From NCBI RefSeq assembly GCF_000820505.1, contig NZ_JWJD01000003.1, positions 152,410 through 216,409 on the forward strand: a DNA stretch of 64,000 nucleotides, read 5' to 3'. Positions 29,001 to 36,268 of the stretch are shown piece after piece (the first letter of the stretch is position 1; each line of letters opens with the position of its first letter). This DNA comes from Geoalkalibacter ferrihydriticus DSM 17813 (lineage in GTDB: Bacteria > Desulfobacterota > Desulfuromonadia > Desulfuromonadales > Geoalkalibacteraceae). A program made the position numbers and the translations under genes. Below the pieces are notes generated by a model, which searched no databases, was not told the origin of the DNA, and worked only from the letters and a program-made list of their open reading frames with translations.

Positions 29001-29286
29001 GATCGGAAGTCTTCCGGACTGCCAGGGTGAAACGGCCATCGGCACCCGACCAGGTGTTATTGCAGAGTTGGGTTCCGGCGGCGCCGCAGATTGCCGCAAG
29101 GCTGCCGTCGCTCGTTTTTCTGAGCTCTAGCCTTGCATCTCTGATTGCCGGATCGGTGACGATGCCTGAAATTGTGCGCGTATTTGAATTGTCCTCACCT
29201 TCCAGGGGGCCATCTGAGCCTGAGCCACCACCGCAGCCAGTGACGAAGAGGGTGATGGCGATTGAAAAGAGAATCAATTTCTTCAT
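26071..29286 (-). CDS. Giant TPR-repeat lipoprotein with Ca-binding-like C-terminus
   Basis: A 1071-residue lipoprotein: signal peptide with lipobox VTGC, then Gly/Ser-rich linker and a carboxypeptidase-regulatory-like beta segment (ISGIVTDPAIRDARLEL). The bulk, from about residue 400, consists of TPR-like helical hairpins (for example AAALADAYIVSSLNRATAYSHI; LAHAYARLGAKDKAAAVLLSAE). The last 50 residues carry Asp-rich repeats DTDKDGRPDFF and DDDSDGDGKPDTVDL, like thrombospondin type 3/EF-hand calcium loops. Coupled to the downstream TonB receptor, it is probably a surface or periplasmic partner in binding the receptor's substrate. No named family recognised. Confidence 0.85.
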   Translation of the reverse strand: MKKLILFSIAITLFVTGCGGGSGSDGPLEGEDNSNTRTISGIVTDPAIRDARLELRKTSDGSLAAICGAAGTQLCNNTWSGADGRFTLAVRKTSDLSDYYLVTHGGIDTVYGTSFESISLRSPLQAFSGHSGEIVVSPVTSILNPFVEECDLRTALGLSGHTNLLADPTENTELLKVSYLLVKIALAYNELGGSEDAFARMGEELALQPLFDQGGNLRRPFLEEVFHDSSLAEDYSAKMDAIAATALRLRGFSGDPAAVMGMIAGSEKLAAFTAALNAIIVDLPETVSDTYTENVTALYTKVEELAGEIPIEGFSISQLARFVAYSNAFFADYTNYLNREIFAAELAVIVPPGQEGEAFLEALRYLAQERVQVASVPLAAPLGNDNAQRAEYYFNSNLDRGYQARTLISAIYNDAMNDEIYLEIVKYYAAQGRHQRAAALADAYIVSSLNRATAYSHIGRHSAAYSAELAFDYLSQAESRFREIAQNRGLSDELVDELILVANRYTQLGNFSQARALREWLLGEVTRLDNSGTPTRFTLHARLISGQQHLIEDLISENQKAEALAGIAYFVELVDKLEINPSPTNANPYAQHMVYYARAMGFYRDLADSANDAWIKNEVMNLFAEIQALKEWTQDNRGGFQWMGSTYYGTIAGHVCWAGGLDAAISEVLNQIDVDKGAVAITGRYAALRGIMIALAEEDFSAARAFYEEQNPLAADFSNLSVNHSYIDAYAYFNQSNPGLAVHALERGDSLLAEKALDYIRGKIDEAVVYYVTHNINEAASLVSFATTMAGSRYLERGYVKLAHAYARLGAKDKAAAVLLSAEEYVDTLPASFIKSKSYATIGYFFHDMGYQPDAAALFDKARTVDSSGITDAKERSEYSLGIARDFFFRGDNAGMSGYLEEATRHALEIHASGTIDNTRARDESTALRNIALEYGKVPDLKKAKDLLQLAIEAAEQITADNSRTTAYANIVRTYARLGLVDLAYAAAQRLHATVPERNSSIRDIAKHVTSIDDFPDSPLAFVDTDKDGRPDFFVPWASPEQIAASGLELDDDSDGDGKPDTVDLTPFHAD

Positions 29287-29420
29287 TGTGTAAATAACTC
29301 CATTGCGTCATGGGCTTGTCGTGGGGGCCGAGCTTTTCTCCGCGGGCAAGCCAAACAACGCCTATTGGTCAAATGGCGACAGCGGGAGTCTGCGGCGAGG
29401 GGCAGAAGCTGTGCCTAGGG

Positions 29421-29460
29421 GGAGTACTCCATTGGAAACGAATAGAAATCAGAAATCTGA
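29421..29460. promoter_or_regulatory. Palindromes upstream of the TPR lipoprotein/TonB receptor operon
   Basis: A perfect 10-bp palindrome GGAGTACTCC (29421-29430) and an inverted repeat TCAGA-AA-TCTGA (29449-29460) lie 135-175 bases upstream of the lipoprotein start. They could be operators; no regulator is recognised. The rest of the gap 29287-29611 shows nothing further. Confidence 0.3.
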
Positions 29461-29611
29461 AGGCTAATGTCTGTTGGGTTTTGCAAGAATCATGCAAGGT
29501 TCAGTCGCAGTGTCTGGCAGGAGGTAGAAGGTGACATCTGTGTAATTTCTGCTGCAATATGGCAGATCAACACAGAATAGGTCAAGTCCTGGAAAATTAA
29601 AGAACATCGGG

Positions 29612-29728
29612 CGCAACCGTTCAACTGCAACGTCTGACAATGCCATAGGGTGCGGTGGTTGAGTGCTGCCGCAAATATTTGGGCCGCAGGCGAGCTTTTG
29701 CCGCACCCTGTGGCACCTGTTGAATCCT
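29612..29728 (-). repeat. Palindromic extragenic repeat, copy A (inverted, diverged)
   Basis: The reverse strand matches the repeat at 36109: shared blocks include GCGGCAAAA, CTCGCCTGCGG, ATTTGC and GCACTCAACC, with a short internal deletion. It lies between the TPR lipoprotein leader and the stop of the membrane sensor gene. Confidence 0.75.
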
Positions 29729-29745
29729 TACCCTTGGGCCGTCGT

Positions 29746-30654
29746 TTAATCGCCGTTCAGGTCAAACTCAGGATAGTTTCGGGCCAGACACACGGGGCAG
29801 TAACTGTGAGAGAAATTCGATTCGGAGCGGGCGCTGATGTACTCTTCCATCGCTTCCCATTGGTTGTTTTCATTGCGGATTTTCTTGCATACGCAGCAAA
29901 CCGGAAGCAGGCCGCTCAGGACTTTGATTTGCGCGGACTTGCTCTGAATGATCGCTGAGGTCTTGCGCAGCAGCGTGAATATCACCAGAAAAATCGAACC
30001 CAGAATGGCGCTGAGCAGGCCGGCGACCGCCAGTACCAGTTTGCGCACGTCCTGACGGTAATGGGAGACATCCAGATAGATCTCATAAGAACCGATGATG
30101 TGGTCGGTTCCGTCATCGATGGGGATGTATGTTTCAACCACGTCGATATCCAAGCGCAGTTCTTCCTGCAGATCCCAGAATTCGCCTTTATGTCCGATGT
30201 TTGAGCGGACCTTTCCCGTCAGGGCTTCTGCGAGGGCGCGGTTCTCTGTGTCGATACGGTCAATGATGGCGTAATCGTTGCTATATACAATGCGTTTGTC
30301 GGCATCGTAAATTTTTATTTTAGCGACATTTAAGGCCTCGAGCAAGGGGCGCAGACGGGCATCGAAATCATCGAAATCCGTTGTGGCCAAATCAATGCGT
30401 GGATGACCGTCCGGGTCATAGTGGGTCAGCGTGGCGCGATCCTGTTCCAGCAGGGTCTGGGTGATGCGTACCGCATAGCCCTCGGCATCGGTGCGGATGT
30501 AATTCTGGAAGGTCAGGTAAGTGCCGAACGTCGAAAGAGTCAGGATGAAGAGGTAAGACAAGGCTGCGGACATAACGAAAAACCGCAGAAAGCGCAGGTT
30601 GATGCGCTCATCGCGCAAGGTGATAGGGGAGGGCTTCTGCGCGTCAGGGGTCAT
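29746..30654 (-). CDS. Membrane sensor protein with C-terminal Cys motif
   Basis: About 302 residues with two membrane helices (near 25-48 and 235-262) enclosing a periplasmic sensor of about 180 residues (KIKIYDADKRIVYSNDYAIID). After the second helix comes a short coil and the C-terminal motif LLPVCCVCKKIR...YCPVC, a Cys-rich segment often seen behind PAS or receiver domains in deltaproteobacterial signalling proteins and of unknown function. There is no kinase, GGDEF or MCP output domain, so the Cys motif may be the output. Start at 30654 gives a good cytoplasmic N-terminus and overlaps the cupin gene by 11 bases. Confidence 0.75.
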   Translation of the reverse strand: MTPDAQKPSPITLRDERINLRFLRFFVMSAALSYLFILTLSTFGTYLTFQNYIRTDAEGYAVRITQTLLEQDRATLTHYDPDGHPRIDLATTDFDDFDARLRPLLEALNVAKIKIYDADKRIVYSNDYAIIDRIDTENRALAEALTGKVRSNIGHKGEFWDLQEELRLDIDVVETYIPIDDGTDHIIGSYEIYLDVSHYRQDVRKLVLAVAGLLSAILGSIFLVIFTLLRKTSAIIQSKSAQIKVLSGLLPVCCVCKKIRNENNQWEAMEEYISARSESNFSHSYCPVCLARNYPEFDLNGD

Positions 30655-31018
30655 TTCGGCGGTGATCGGTGGGAGGTTTTTCTTCGTTGTCGGTGAGGGG
30701 CGGCTCCGTTGCCAGAAAATCATAATGGCCGATCCCCTGAATGAGCAGGACGCGACAGACGCCCTGCCCGGCGTTGGAAACACGATGCGGCTCACCCGGA
30801 GGCAGGGTTGCCGAATCGCCCGGCCGGTACAGTCGGCCCTCAGGAGCCTCTCGGGTCTGTAGGCGCGCTGCACCCTCAAGGCAATAGAAGGTATCGCTGA
30901 CCAGGGAATGCATATGCCAGGGGATTTCCTCCCCGACGGCCAGGGTCATCTCTGAAACACGCAGATCGTCTGTCTGCGCAACGACTTTTTTCGCACTGAT
31001 TTTGTAGGGTTGCGCCAT
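30644..31018 (-). CDS. Small cupin-domain protein
   Basis: A 124-residue single cupin. Metal-ligand motifs are visible: HMHSLVSDTFYCLEG (motif 1, with two His and a distant Glu) and PPGEPHRVSN (motif 2 His). Such proteins bind small ligands or act as oxygenases or sensors; no substrate can be assigned. Its 3' end overlaps the start of the membrane sensor gene, suggesting co-expression. Confidence 0.82.
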   Translation of the reverse strand: MAQPYKISAKKVVAQTDDLRVSEMTLAVGEEIPWHMHSLVSDTFYCLEGAARLQTREAPEGRLYRPGDSATLPPGEPHRVSNAGQGVCRVLLIQGIGHYDFLATEPPLTDNEEKPPTDHRRNDP

Positions 31019-31162
31019 GAAGGTTAATTCCTGAGGAGCAATTCTGCTGCAACGCTCAGTCGCGCGACGGCCTGCTGTGCATGCTCAATACAGCTGCATT
31101 TCTGAAAAAAGCCGAGCCCTGCGAGAGGTTCGCAGCGCTCAACGATAGAATTTCGGCCAAAC

Positions 31163-31516
31163 CTAGGGTTCGATGACGTTGCCGCGCGTTTCCACGTCAA
31201 AGATGGTCATGATGGACTCGGCACTGAAGGGGCAGGTCTGATCCTCCTTGCCGGGCCGCTCCCACACGATTAGTTCACCATCTTTGTGTTTTTCGCGGCG
31301 GACCCTGTCAGGAACTTTCGAGGTGAGAGTTTCCCACATGGTTTCCGTATCAATGAGCTCGAACCCTTCAAATTCATCTTCCTCGCGGGCATTGTCGAGA
31401 AATCGGTCGATGAGGTCGTAATCGACGAAATCATTTTCGCTGCGCCACCAGCGGATGAATTTATCCTTGTCGGTACGCGTGCGTTCGATTCCCTGAGCGA
31501 TGTCCAGTCCGTTCAT
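31163..31516 (-). CDS. Hypothetical acidic protein
   Basis: A 117-residue soluble, acidic protein (NDFVDYDLIDRFLDNAREEDEFEGFELID) without signal peptide or recognised domain. Supported as a gene by a GGGAGG ribosome-binding site 7 bases before the ATG and by the lack of any competing gene. It has one Cys (QTCPFSAES). Confidence 0.65.
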   Translation of the reverse strand: MNGLDIAQGIERTRTDKDKFIRWWRSENDFVDYDLIDRFLDNAREEDEFEGFELIDTETMWETLTSKVPDRVRREKHKDGELIVWERPGKEDQTCPFSAESIMTIFDVETRGNVIEP

Positions 31517-31617
31517 GTTTTTGCCTCCCTCGTCACAGTCTGAATTCGATATGTTTTCAGTATAATCGGTCAGATGTGGAGTGCAACACCCTTAGCCCAG
31601 GATCTCACGGATTCAGG

Positions 31618-32631
31618 TTAGAAAGAGTATTGCAGGGCGACAGTGGTTTTGGAGTCATCCTTTTTAACCCCTGGGGCAGGGTCACTGTCCCTTTCCCAGA
31701 TATTGTTCAGGCGCAGGGACCAGTTTGCACTCAGCGAAGTGATCAGGGCGGCGTCGTTGCGCAAGGTGTACTCACCGCCTTCCTCCAGGTGCGGATAAAG
31801 TATGAAGGTGTCGGTGAAGCGCAACCAGGATGTAAACTGATAGCGAAAGACCGCCGCCAGACGGGCGGTCATCCATTGTTCGTCCTCGCCCTCGACACGA
31901 TCTTCGGAAAAATAGGCGATGCCGGCCTCGACATCCAGGCCTTTGCGGGCGTCGTCCCAAATCTGATAACCAACACCCGGTCCTACCACCGCCCGCAAGT
32001 TGAGATCCTTGAATTTATCCTTGAGCAGTTCCGCGCTGAGCAGGCCGTAGAATCTGGAAGTGAAGAAATAATCGTATTTCATCGCACCATAGGCGTCGCG
32101 GGTGGTCAACTCGTTGTCTTCTTCGGCGTAATTGTAAAGAAAGGAGAGGCTGAAGCGGTCATCGAGACTGCGGCGCACGGCATTGGCACCGAAAGAGAGG
32201 CTCATGCGGTCGGTGTTGCCCGCCTGATGGGTGCCGCCGAGAAAAATGTTCCCATTCCAGGTAATGTCAGGCACGTTGAGGGAGCGTACCCGGTCCCAGG
32301 CAATGACTGTTTCGCCGCGTTCTTCACCGGCGAGGAGAATGACTTGCCCGTCGCGGGTCGCGAGGCGGCCTTTGAGTACTTCGGTTCCTTGAAAACGCAC
32401 AGTTACCGGAGTGTCTGTTTCTATCGAAAGAATCTGATCGAAATTCACCAGGATTTTGCTGGCGTAGGGAGTGGCAATTTGCAGTTGCCCGTCCTTGGCG
32501 TCGACCACCGTGCCGGTGATGCGATCTCCGTTTTTCAGCGTGATTTCATCTGCAAATGACGCGCAGGTCAGTGAGCCGAACAGCAGGATAAAGGTCAGGA
32601 GAAACGTGGGGAAGTGGAGTTTTGTTAACAT
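31618..32631 (-). CDS. DUF481-family outer-membrane protein (YdiY-like)
   Basis: A 337-residue protein with a signal peptide cleaved near CASFA-DE. Residues 25-120 form a small beta domain (ITLKNGDRITGTVVDAKDGQ) often found before DUF481; the rest is a DUF481 beta-barrel (SFGANAVRRSLDDRFSLSF) ending in the outer-membrane signal ALQYSF. Function of the family is not established. Transcribed alone, with 122 bases before the AcpH gene's stop. Confidence 0.88.
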   Translation of the reverse strand: MLTKLHFPTFLLTFILLFGSLTCASFADEITLKNGDRITGTVVDAKDGQLQIATPYASKILVNFDQILSIETDTPVTVRFQGTEVLKGRLATRDGQVILLAGEERGETVIAWDRVRSLNVPDITWNGNIFLGGTHQAGNTDRMSLSFGANAVRRSLDDRFSLSFLYNYAEEDNELTTRDAYGAMKYDYFFTSRFYGLLSAELLKDKFKDLNLRAVVGPGVGYQIWDDARKGLDVEAGIAYFSEDRVEGEDEQWMTARLAAVFRYQFTSWLRFTDTFILYPHLEEGGEYTLRNDAALITSLSANWSLRLNNIWERDSDPAPGVKKDDSKTTVALQYSF

Positions 32632-32754
32632 GCTTATGGGATCCTTTCCATCGTTGGCAAAAAAGATTAAAATTCAAAGGAGTTTAGCAAGATTCATCTG
32701 CAGATCAAATGTAAAAGAAGGAAAGCCTCACGGCCTGCGCGTCAAAGAGTTTTT

Positions 32755-33327
32755 TTAGGATGGCACGCAGAATCGGCGCGCGTCGCTAAGAAATCCGCGA
32801 CAGTCGCTGCCCAGTTCATCATAGTTTGCGAGAAGGGCCGAAAGCCCTTGTGCGAGAGGCGTCGGCCGGGAGAGACGCGCGGCAAGCCTGTGCAGAACCC
32901 GCTCAACAGTAGCCGTCTCTCGATAGGACAGGAGCCAGTTGTGTTTGATCATGCGCGGCGCGACGTCTTGAAGGCCCGGCGGCAGAAGTGCAAAATGCTC
33001 CTCAAGAAGCTGGTAAACCCGAGCGGCAAATGTTTCCAGGGGGAGAGGGTGATAGTGCTGCCAGGTTCGCGCCAGAAAATGGTCGTAAAAGACATCGACG
33101 AGGATCCCTTTGCAATGGCCAAAGCTGTCGTCAAGCCGCCTTTTGCTCTGGCGGAAATGCACGTTTTTTTGTGCATAGGCATCGACCTGGCGATGCTGGC
33201 GAATGCCGGCGCGGATTTCAGGGGAGAACTCCTCGCCAAGGGAACCCTTGATGAAATCACCCATGAGATTGCCAAGCAGGCCCCCCGGGCTACCGTCGGA
33301 GAGGTAGAGATGCACGAGATAGTTCAT
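32755..33327 (-). CDS. acpH: Acyl carrier protein phosphodiesterase
   Basis: A 190-residue HD-type hydrolase matching E. coli AcpH in length and pattern: MNYLVHLYLSD, GNLMGDFIKG, IRQHRQVDAY and VDVFYDHFLARTW carry the metal-binding His and Asp residues. It removes the 4'-phosphopantetheine arm from acyl carrier protein. It starts one base after the stop of the MshEN-domain gene and is probably translated with it. Confidence 0.9.
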   Translation of the reverse strand: MNYLVHLYLSDGSPGGLLGNLMGDFIKGSLGEEFSPEIRAGIRQHRQVDAYAQKNVHFRQSKRRLDDSFGHCKGILVDVFYDHFLARTWQHYHPLPLETFAARVYQLLEEHFALLPPGLQDVAPRMIKHNWLLSYRETATVERVLHRLAARLSRPTPLAQGLSALLANYDELGSDCRGFLSDARRFCVPS

Positions 33328-33328
33328 G

Positions 33329-34384
33329 TCAGGTCATCAGGATCTTGTTGCGCAGAATCAGGATATCCAGCGCCAGGGAAGCTTTTTGCACGACCTTCTG
33401 CAGATCGAAGAACGCGTCCTTGAGTTCCGGCGAATTATCGGAAACGTACAGAATGCAGACGACCCTGTTCTGTTTGACGATGGGGATCAGCAGGGTCGTT
33501 TCCGGAAGTTTAACCTGTAGTGCCTGCCGGATCTGGTTGTTGGCGGGAGAGTCGGGAGGCGTGCCGAGATAAAAGCTGCGGGTTTGAACCACGGTCTGCA
33601 GAACGGAGGGCTGGTCCAGAGGAATAGCGAATTTTTCAAAACCCGCCGCCGGTTTTTCATGGACATGCGCCTGCCAACCGCTGAAGCTCTGCTCACGCAC
33701 CAGGAAAAGGGCGGTTTTTTCAAAAAAGCGGCCCACATATTCCATGACCAGAGCGGCAATCGCATTGCGATCCTTGACATCCGCCAAGGCTGATGAGAGG
33801 TGATCGATGGAGTGCCTGGCGACACTTTCGCGCCAGCGACGCGAGTCCTCGCGTTTGATGTCCGGAACCGGACCTGAAGTCTCTTGGCCGTCTTTCTTCA
33901 AGCGCCCTTTGCGCTTGAGCACCTGCTTGATGACCGGGATATAGCGCTTGTCCCGCTCGATGCCGTAGTGTTTTTCCAGGGCCAGAACCAGACTGACCTC
34001 GGGGGCGACCATGGGGCGGATGGCAAGACCGGTAATGAAGCCTATTTCGTCTACCGCCCGCAGGTCGCCGGGGTCCATCATGACCAGATGCAGGCGTTTT
34101 TTCTCCTGGTGAAAAGGCACGACCTTGTATTTGTCGGCCAATTCAACCGTCATCAGATTGATTGTGCCGGCGGGGATTTCGAGGAGTTGTTCACTGCTGG
34201 TATAGGGCACATGCAGTTTGCGGCTGAGCAGGCGGGCGACATCCTCCTCTTCGACGAGCCCCATTTCGATGAGGTTGGTGCCCAGTTTGCCGCCGAAAAT
34301 AGTTTGAAATTTAAGCGCTTCGTCAAGCTCGTTCAAGGTAATCAGGCCGGTTTGAACCAACAGGGTGCCGAGCTTTATGGCCAT
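33329..34384 (-). CDS. MshEN-domain protein with GAF-like C-terminus (likely c-di-GMP receptor)
   Basis: About 351 residues. The N-terminal 140 are a MshEN/GspE N-terminal domain with two successive binding motifs, KLGTLLVQTGLITLNEL and KLGTNLIEMGLVEEEDV, the pattern known to bind cyclic di-GMP in MshE. No Walker A ATPase follows; instead there is a linker and a GAF-like domain (about 200-350). A stand-alone receptor or adaptor role is inferred. I chose the ATG at 34384 (GGAG 8 bases upstream); the first codons of the longer frame to 34423 come from a repeat element. Confidence 0.8.
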   Translation of the reverse strand: MAIKLGTLLVQTGLITLNELDEALKFQTIFGGKLGTNLIEMGLVEEEDVARLLSRKLHVPYTSSEQLLEIPAGTINLMTVELADKYKVVPFHQEKKRLHLVMMDPGDLRAVDEIGFITGLAIRPMVAPEVSLVLALEKHYGIERDKRYIPVIKQVLKRKGRLKKDGQETSGPVPDIKREDSRRWRESVARHSIDHLSSALADVKDRNAIAALVMEYVGRFFEKTALFLVREQSFSGWQAHVHEKPAAGFEKFAIPLDQPSVLQTVVQTRSFYLGTPPDSPANNQIRQALQVKLPETTLLIPIVKQNRVVCILYVSDNSPELKDAFFDLQKVVQKASLALDILILRNKILMT

Positions 34385-34405
34385 GGTCATGTCTCCGCGG
34401 GAAAT

Positions 34406-34446
34406 TAACTGTTCAGCATGCACCGCAGGTCGCGGCGGGTGCGGCA
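34406..34446 (+). repeat. Left half of the palindromic repeat
   Basis: TAACTGTTCAGCATGCACCG followed by CAGG, CGCGGCGG and GTGCGGCA matches the left half of the full repeat at 63909, with a short deletion. It stops where the matching right half at 35831 picks up, on the other side of the M23 gene. Confidence 0.7.
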
Positions 34447-34471
34447 GAGATAAGAAAGGATTTTGTCGGCC

Positions 34472-35815
34472 TCAGGGTTGCTCCGCGGATTTTGATTCGG
34501 CGAGGCGCGCCTGGCGCTTTTCCGTCTCAGCCAGTTGGGCCAGCAGGGGGGCGGCTACCGCCTTGAACTCAGCGAGATTTTGGGCGGGCACGGCTGGCCC
34601 CGAAGGCGGTCTGATTCTCTGCGGATTCACCGGTTCGCCGTTCCTGGTCATGCGGAAACACAGATGGGGGCCGGTGGCGAGACCCGTGGCGCCGACGTAG
34701 CCGATGACTTCGCCCTGTTTCACCTGTTTGCCCTCTTTCATGCCTTTAGCGAAACGGCTCATATGCAGATACATGGTGGCGTAGCCGTTGGCGTGACGGA
34801 TCTGGATGTAATTTCCATTCGCGTTGGTGTAACCGATGCGCGAAATGGTGCCGTCACCGACAGTCATTATGGGAGTGCCGGTGGGAGCCGCGTAATCGAT
34901 GGCGGGATGCGCCCGCCAGGTTTTGGTTACCGGGTGGAAGCGGCGCATGCTGAATCCGGAGGAAATGCGGGTAAACTCCAGGGGCGCCCTGAGAAAGGCT
35001 TTTCGCAAACGGTTGCCTTCGGGGTCGAAATAGTCGGCCGGGCGCTCACCGTCTTTGAAAAGAACGGCGCGGTGAAGTGTGTCTTGATTGGCGAATTCGG
35101 CTGCGAGTATCCGGCCATAGCCTGCCTGCTCGCCGTCGCGAAAGCGTTTTTCCACCAGAGCCTTGAACGAGTCGCCTTCGCGGATGTCGCGGATGAAGTC
35201 GATGTCCCAGGCAAAAATGTCCGCCAGGTTGATGGCCAGTTCGGGGGATTCGCCGATGGCCGCCACGGCATTGAACAGACTGGAGTTGATCGTGCCGTGA
35301 ATCACCTCGGTATCAAGGGTGTAGGGAATAGGTATGCGGCTGATTTCGAATTTTTCGTTGGATTTGCGAATGAGCAATTGTTCGTCGCGATTGATCTCGT
35401 ATAGAAAACTTTCAAAGTCGCCTTCTTCCAGGCAGAGTTCGTAGGGCTGTCCGGCGCAGATTCTCGTCAACGGAAAAATCGCTCGGCTTTTCTGGGCCAG
35501 ACGGTGAATTTCCTGAGATGTCAGATAGTCGCCGAGCAGGGCGGTGAGAGTGTCGCCGGGAGTGATGATGCCGGAAATTGTTTCGCGATGGATTTCCAGC
35601 TCCGCTGGTGTTTGTGCGCCCTGCGCGGCGACCGCTGGCGAAGAATCGGGTGGTGTGTCGGGAGCGACTCGGGCTTCCGTCTGGGTGATCGCGGCGCGAT
35701 AGAAAAAAAGTCCGGCGGCTATCGCGACACATAAGAGCAGCAGCAGCGATGGCAGATGTTTGCGTCCGCCGCGTTTGCTGGAAGAGCTGTTGGGCGGATT
35801 ATAATCCATGTTCAT
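34472..35815 (-). CDS. Peptidoglycan M23 endopeptidase, MepM-like, with altered HxH motif
   Basis: A 447-residue protein with one N-terminal membrane helix (LPSLLLLLCVAIAAGLFFY), a LysM/opacity-type region (TPGDTLTALLGDYLTSQEIHRL), and a C-terminal M23 domain. Zinc ligands are seen in HPAIDYAAP and the segment MYLHMSRF, but the usual HxH reads GPHLCF, with Cys in place of the second His; some family members share this, so activity is possible but uncertain. Expected to trim peptidoglycan cross-links in the periplasm. The gene sits between two halves of the same repeat. Confidence 0.88.
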   Translation of the reverse strand: MNMDYNPPNSSSSKRGGRKHLPSLLLLLCVAIAAGLFFYRAAITQTEARVAPDTPPDSSPAVAAQGAQTPAELEIHRETISGIITPGDTLTALLGDYLTSQEIHRLAQKSRAIFPLTRICAGQPYELCLEEGDFESFLYEINRDEQLLIRKSNEKFEISRIPIPYTLDTEVIHGTINSSLFNAVAAIGESPELAINLADIFAWDIDFIRDIREGDSFKALVEKRFRDGEQAGYGRILAAEFANQDTLHRAVLFKDGERPADYFDPEGNRLRKAFLRAPLEFTRISSGFSMRRFHPVTKTWRAHPAIDYAAPTGTPIMTVGDGTISRIGYTNANGNYIQIRHANGYATMYLHMSRFAKGMKEGKQVKQGEVIGYVGATGLATGPHLCFRMTRNGEPVNPQRIRPPSGPAVPAQNLAEFKAVAAPLLAQLAETEKRQARLAESKSAEQP

Positions 35816-35830
35816 AACTGCAAACCTTGC

Positions 35831-35928
35831 AGAAAAAATTAAAAATTCGCCTGCGGCTCAGACATTCACCGCGACACTCAAACGCCATGCCCTGCGGCGA
35901 AATTGGGCATTGCAGCGGAATAGTTACC
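35831..35928 (+). repeat. Right half of the palindromic repeat
   Basis: From AAAAATTCGCCTGCGGCTCA onward, through CGCCATGCCCTGCGGCG, to AATAGTTAC, this matches the right half of the repeat at 36109, in the same orientation. The left half is missing here and is found at 34406. Confidence 0.72.
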
Positions 35929-36108
35929 GAAAATAACGTAGACAAGAGGTGTTTATCGTCGCGCTGCTCTGGCGTGGAATCCGCCGCATCTTAGCAGTTT
36001 GAAGGGACTATTGTCCAGTCTGGATAAGTTTTCATGTTTGCCGCCTGGGGCTTTCTTTCTGTCTGCAACTGGGGTAAAAGATAGGCATCCATGTATTTAT
36101 TTTTGCAG

Positions 36109-36236
36109 CTGTTCAGCATGCGCCGCAGGGCGCGGCGGCATCGCTTGCGGCAAAAACTCGCCTGCGGCTCAAACATTTGCCGCGGCACTCAACCGCCACG
36201 CCCTGCGGCGCGATTGGCAATGCGGCTGAAAAGTTA
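36109..36236 (+). repeat. Palindromic extragenic repeat, full copy
   Basis: About 128 bp with nested inverted repeats: terminal CTGTTCAGC versus GCTGAAAAG, arms CGCCGCAGGGCG versus CGCCCTGCGGCG (perfect, 12 bp), and inner arms GCGGCAAA versus TTTGCCGC. It could fold as one long hairpin. It lies 32 bases before the M20 peptidase gene and encodes nothing. Size and termini fit a MITE or REPIN-type element. Confidence 0.8.
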
Positions 36237-36268
36237 CGTTTTTTCCCATTGTTCTACGAGGCCTGTGC

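Noticed and set aside
29464..29706. Minus-strand frame of 80 codons before the membrane sensor stop
   Set aside because: Partly made of the repeat element; no start signal or family.
31112..31128. Inverted repeat CTGCGA-GAGGT-TCGCAG upstream of the cupin gene
   Set aside because: The nearest T run is 8 bases from the stem on the minus strand, so a terminator call is weak.
35991..36188. Minus-strand frame of 65 codons, with a similar peptide at 63656-63991
   Set aside because: The similar peptides come from the repeat DNA, not from a conserved protein.
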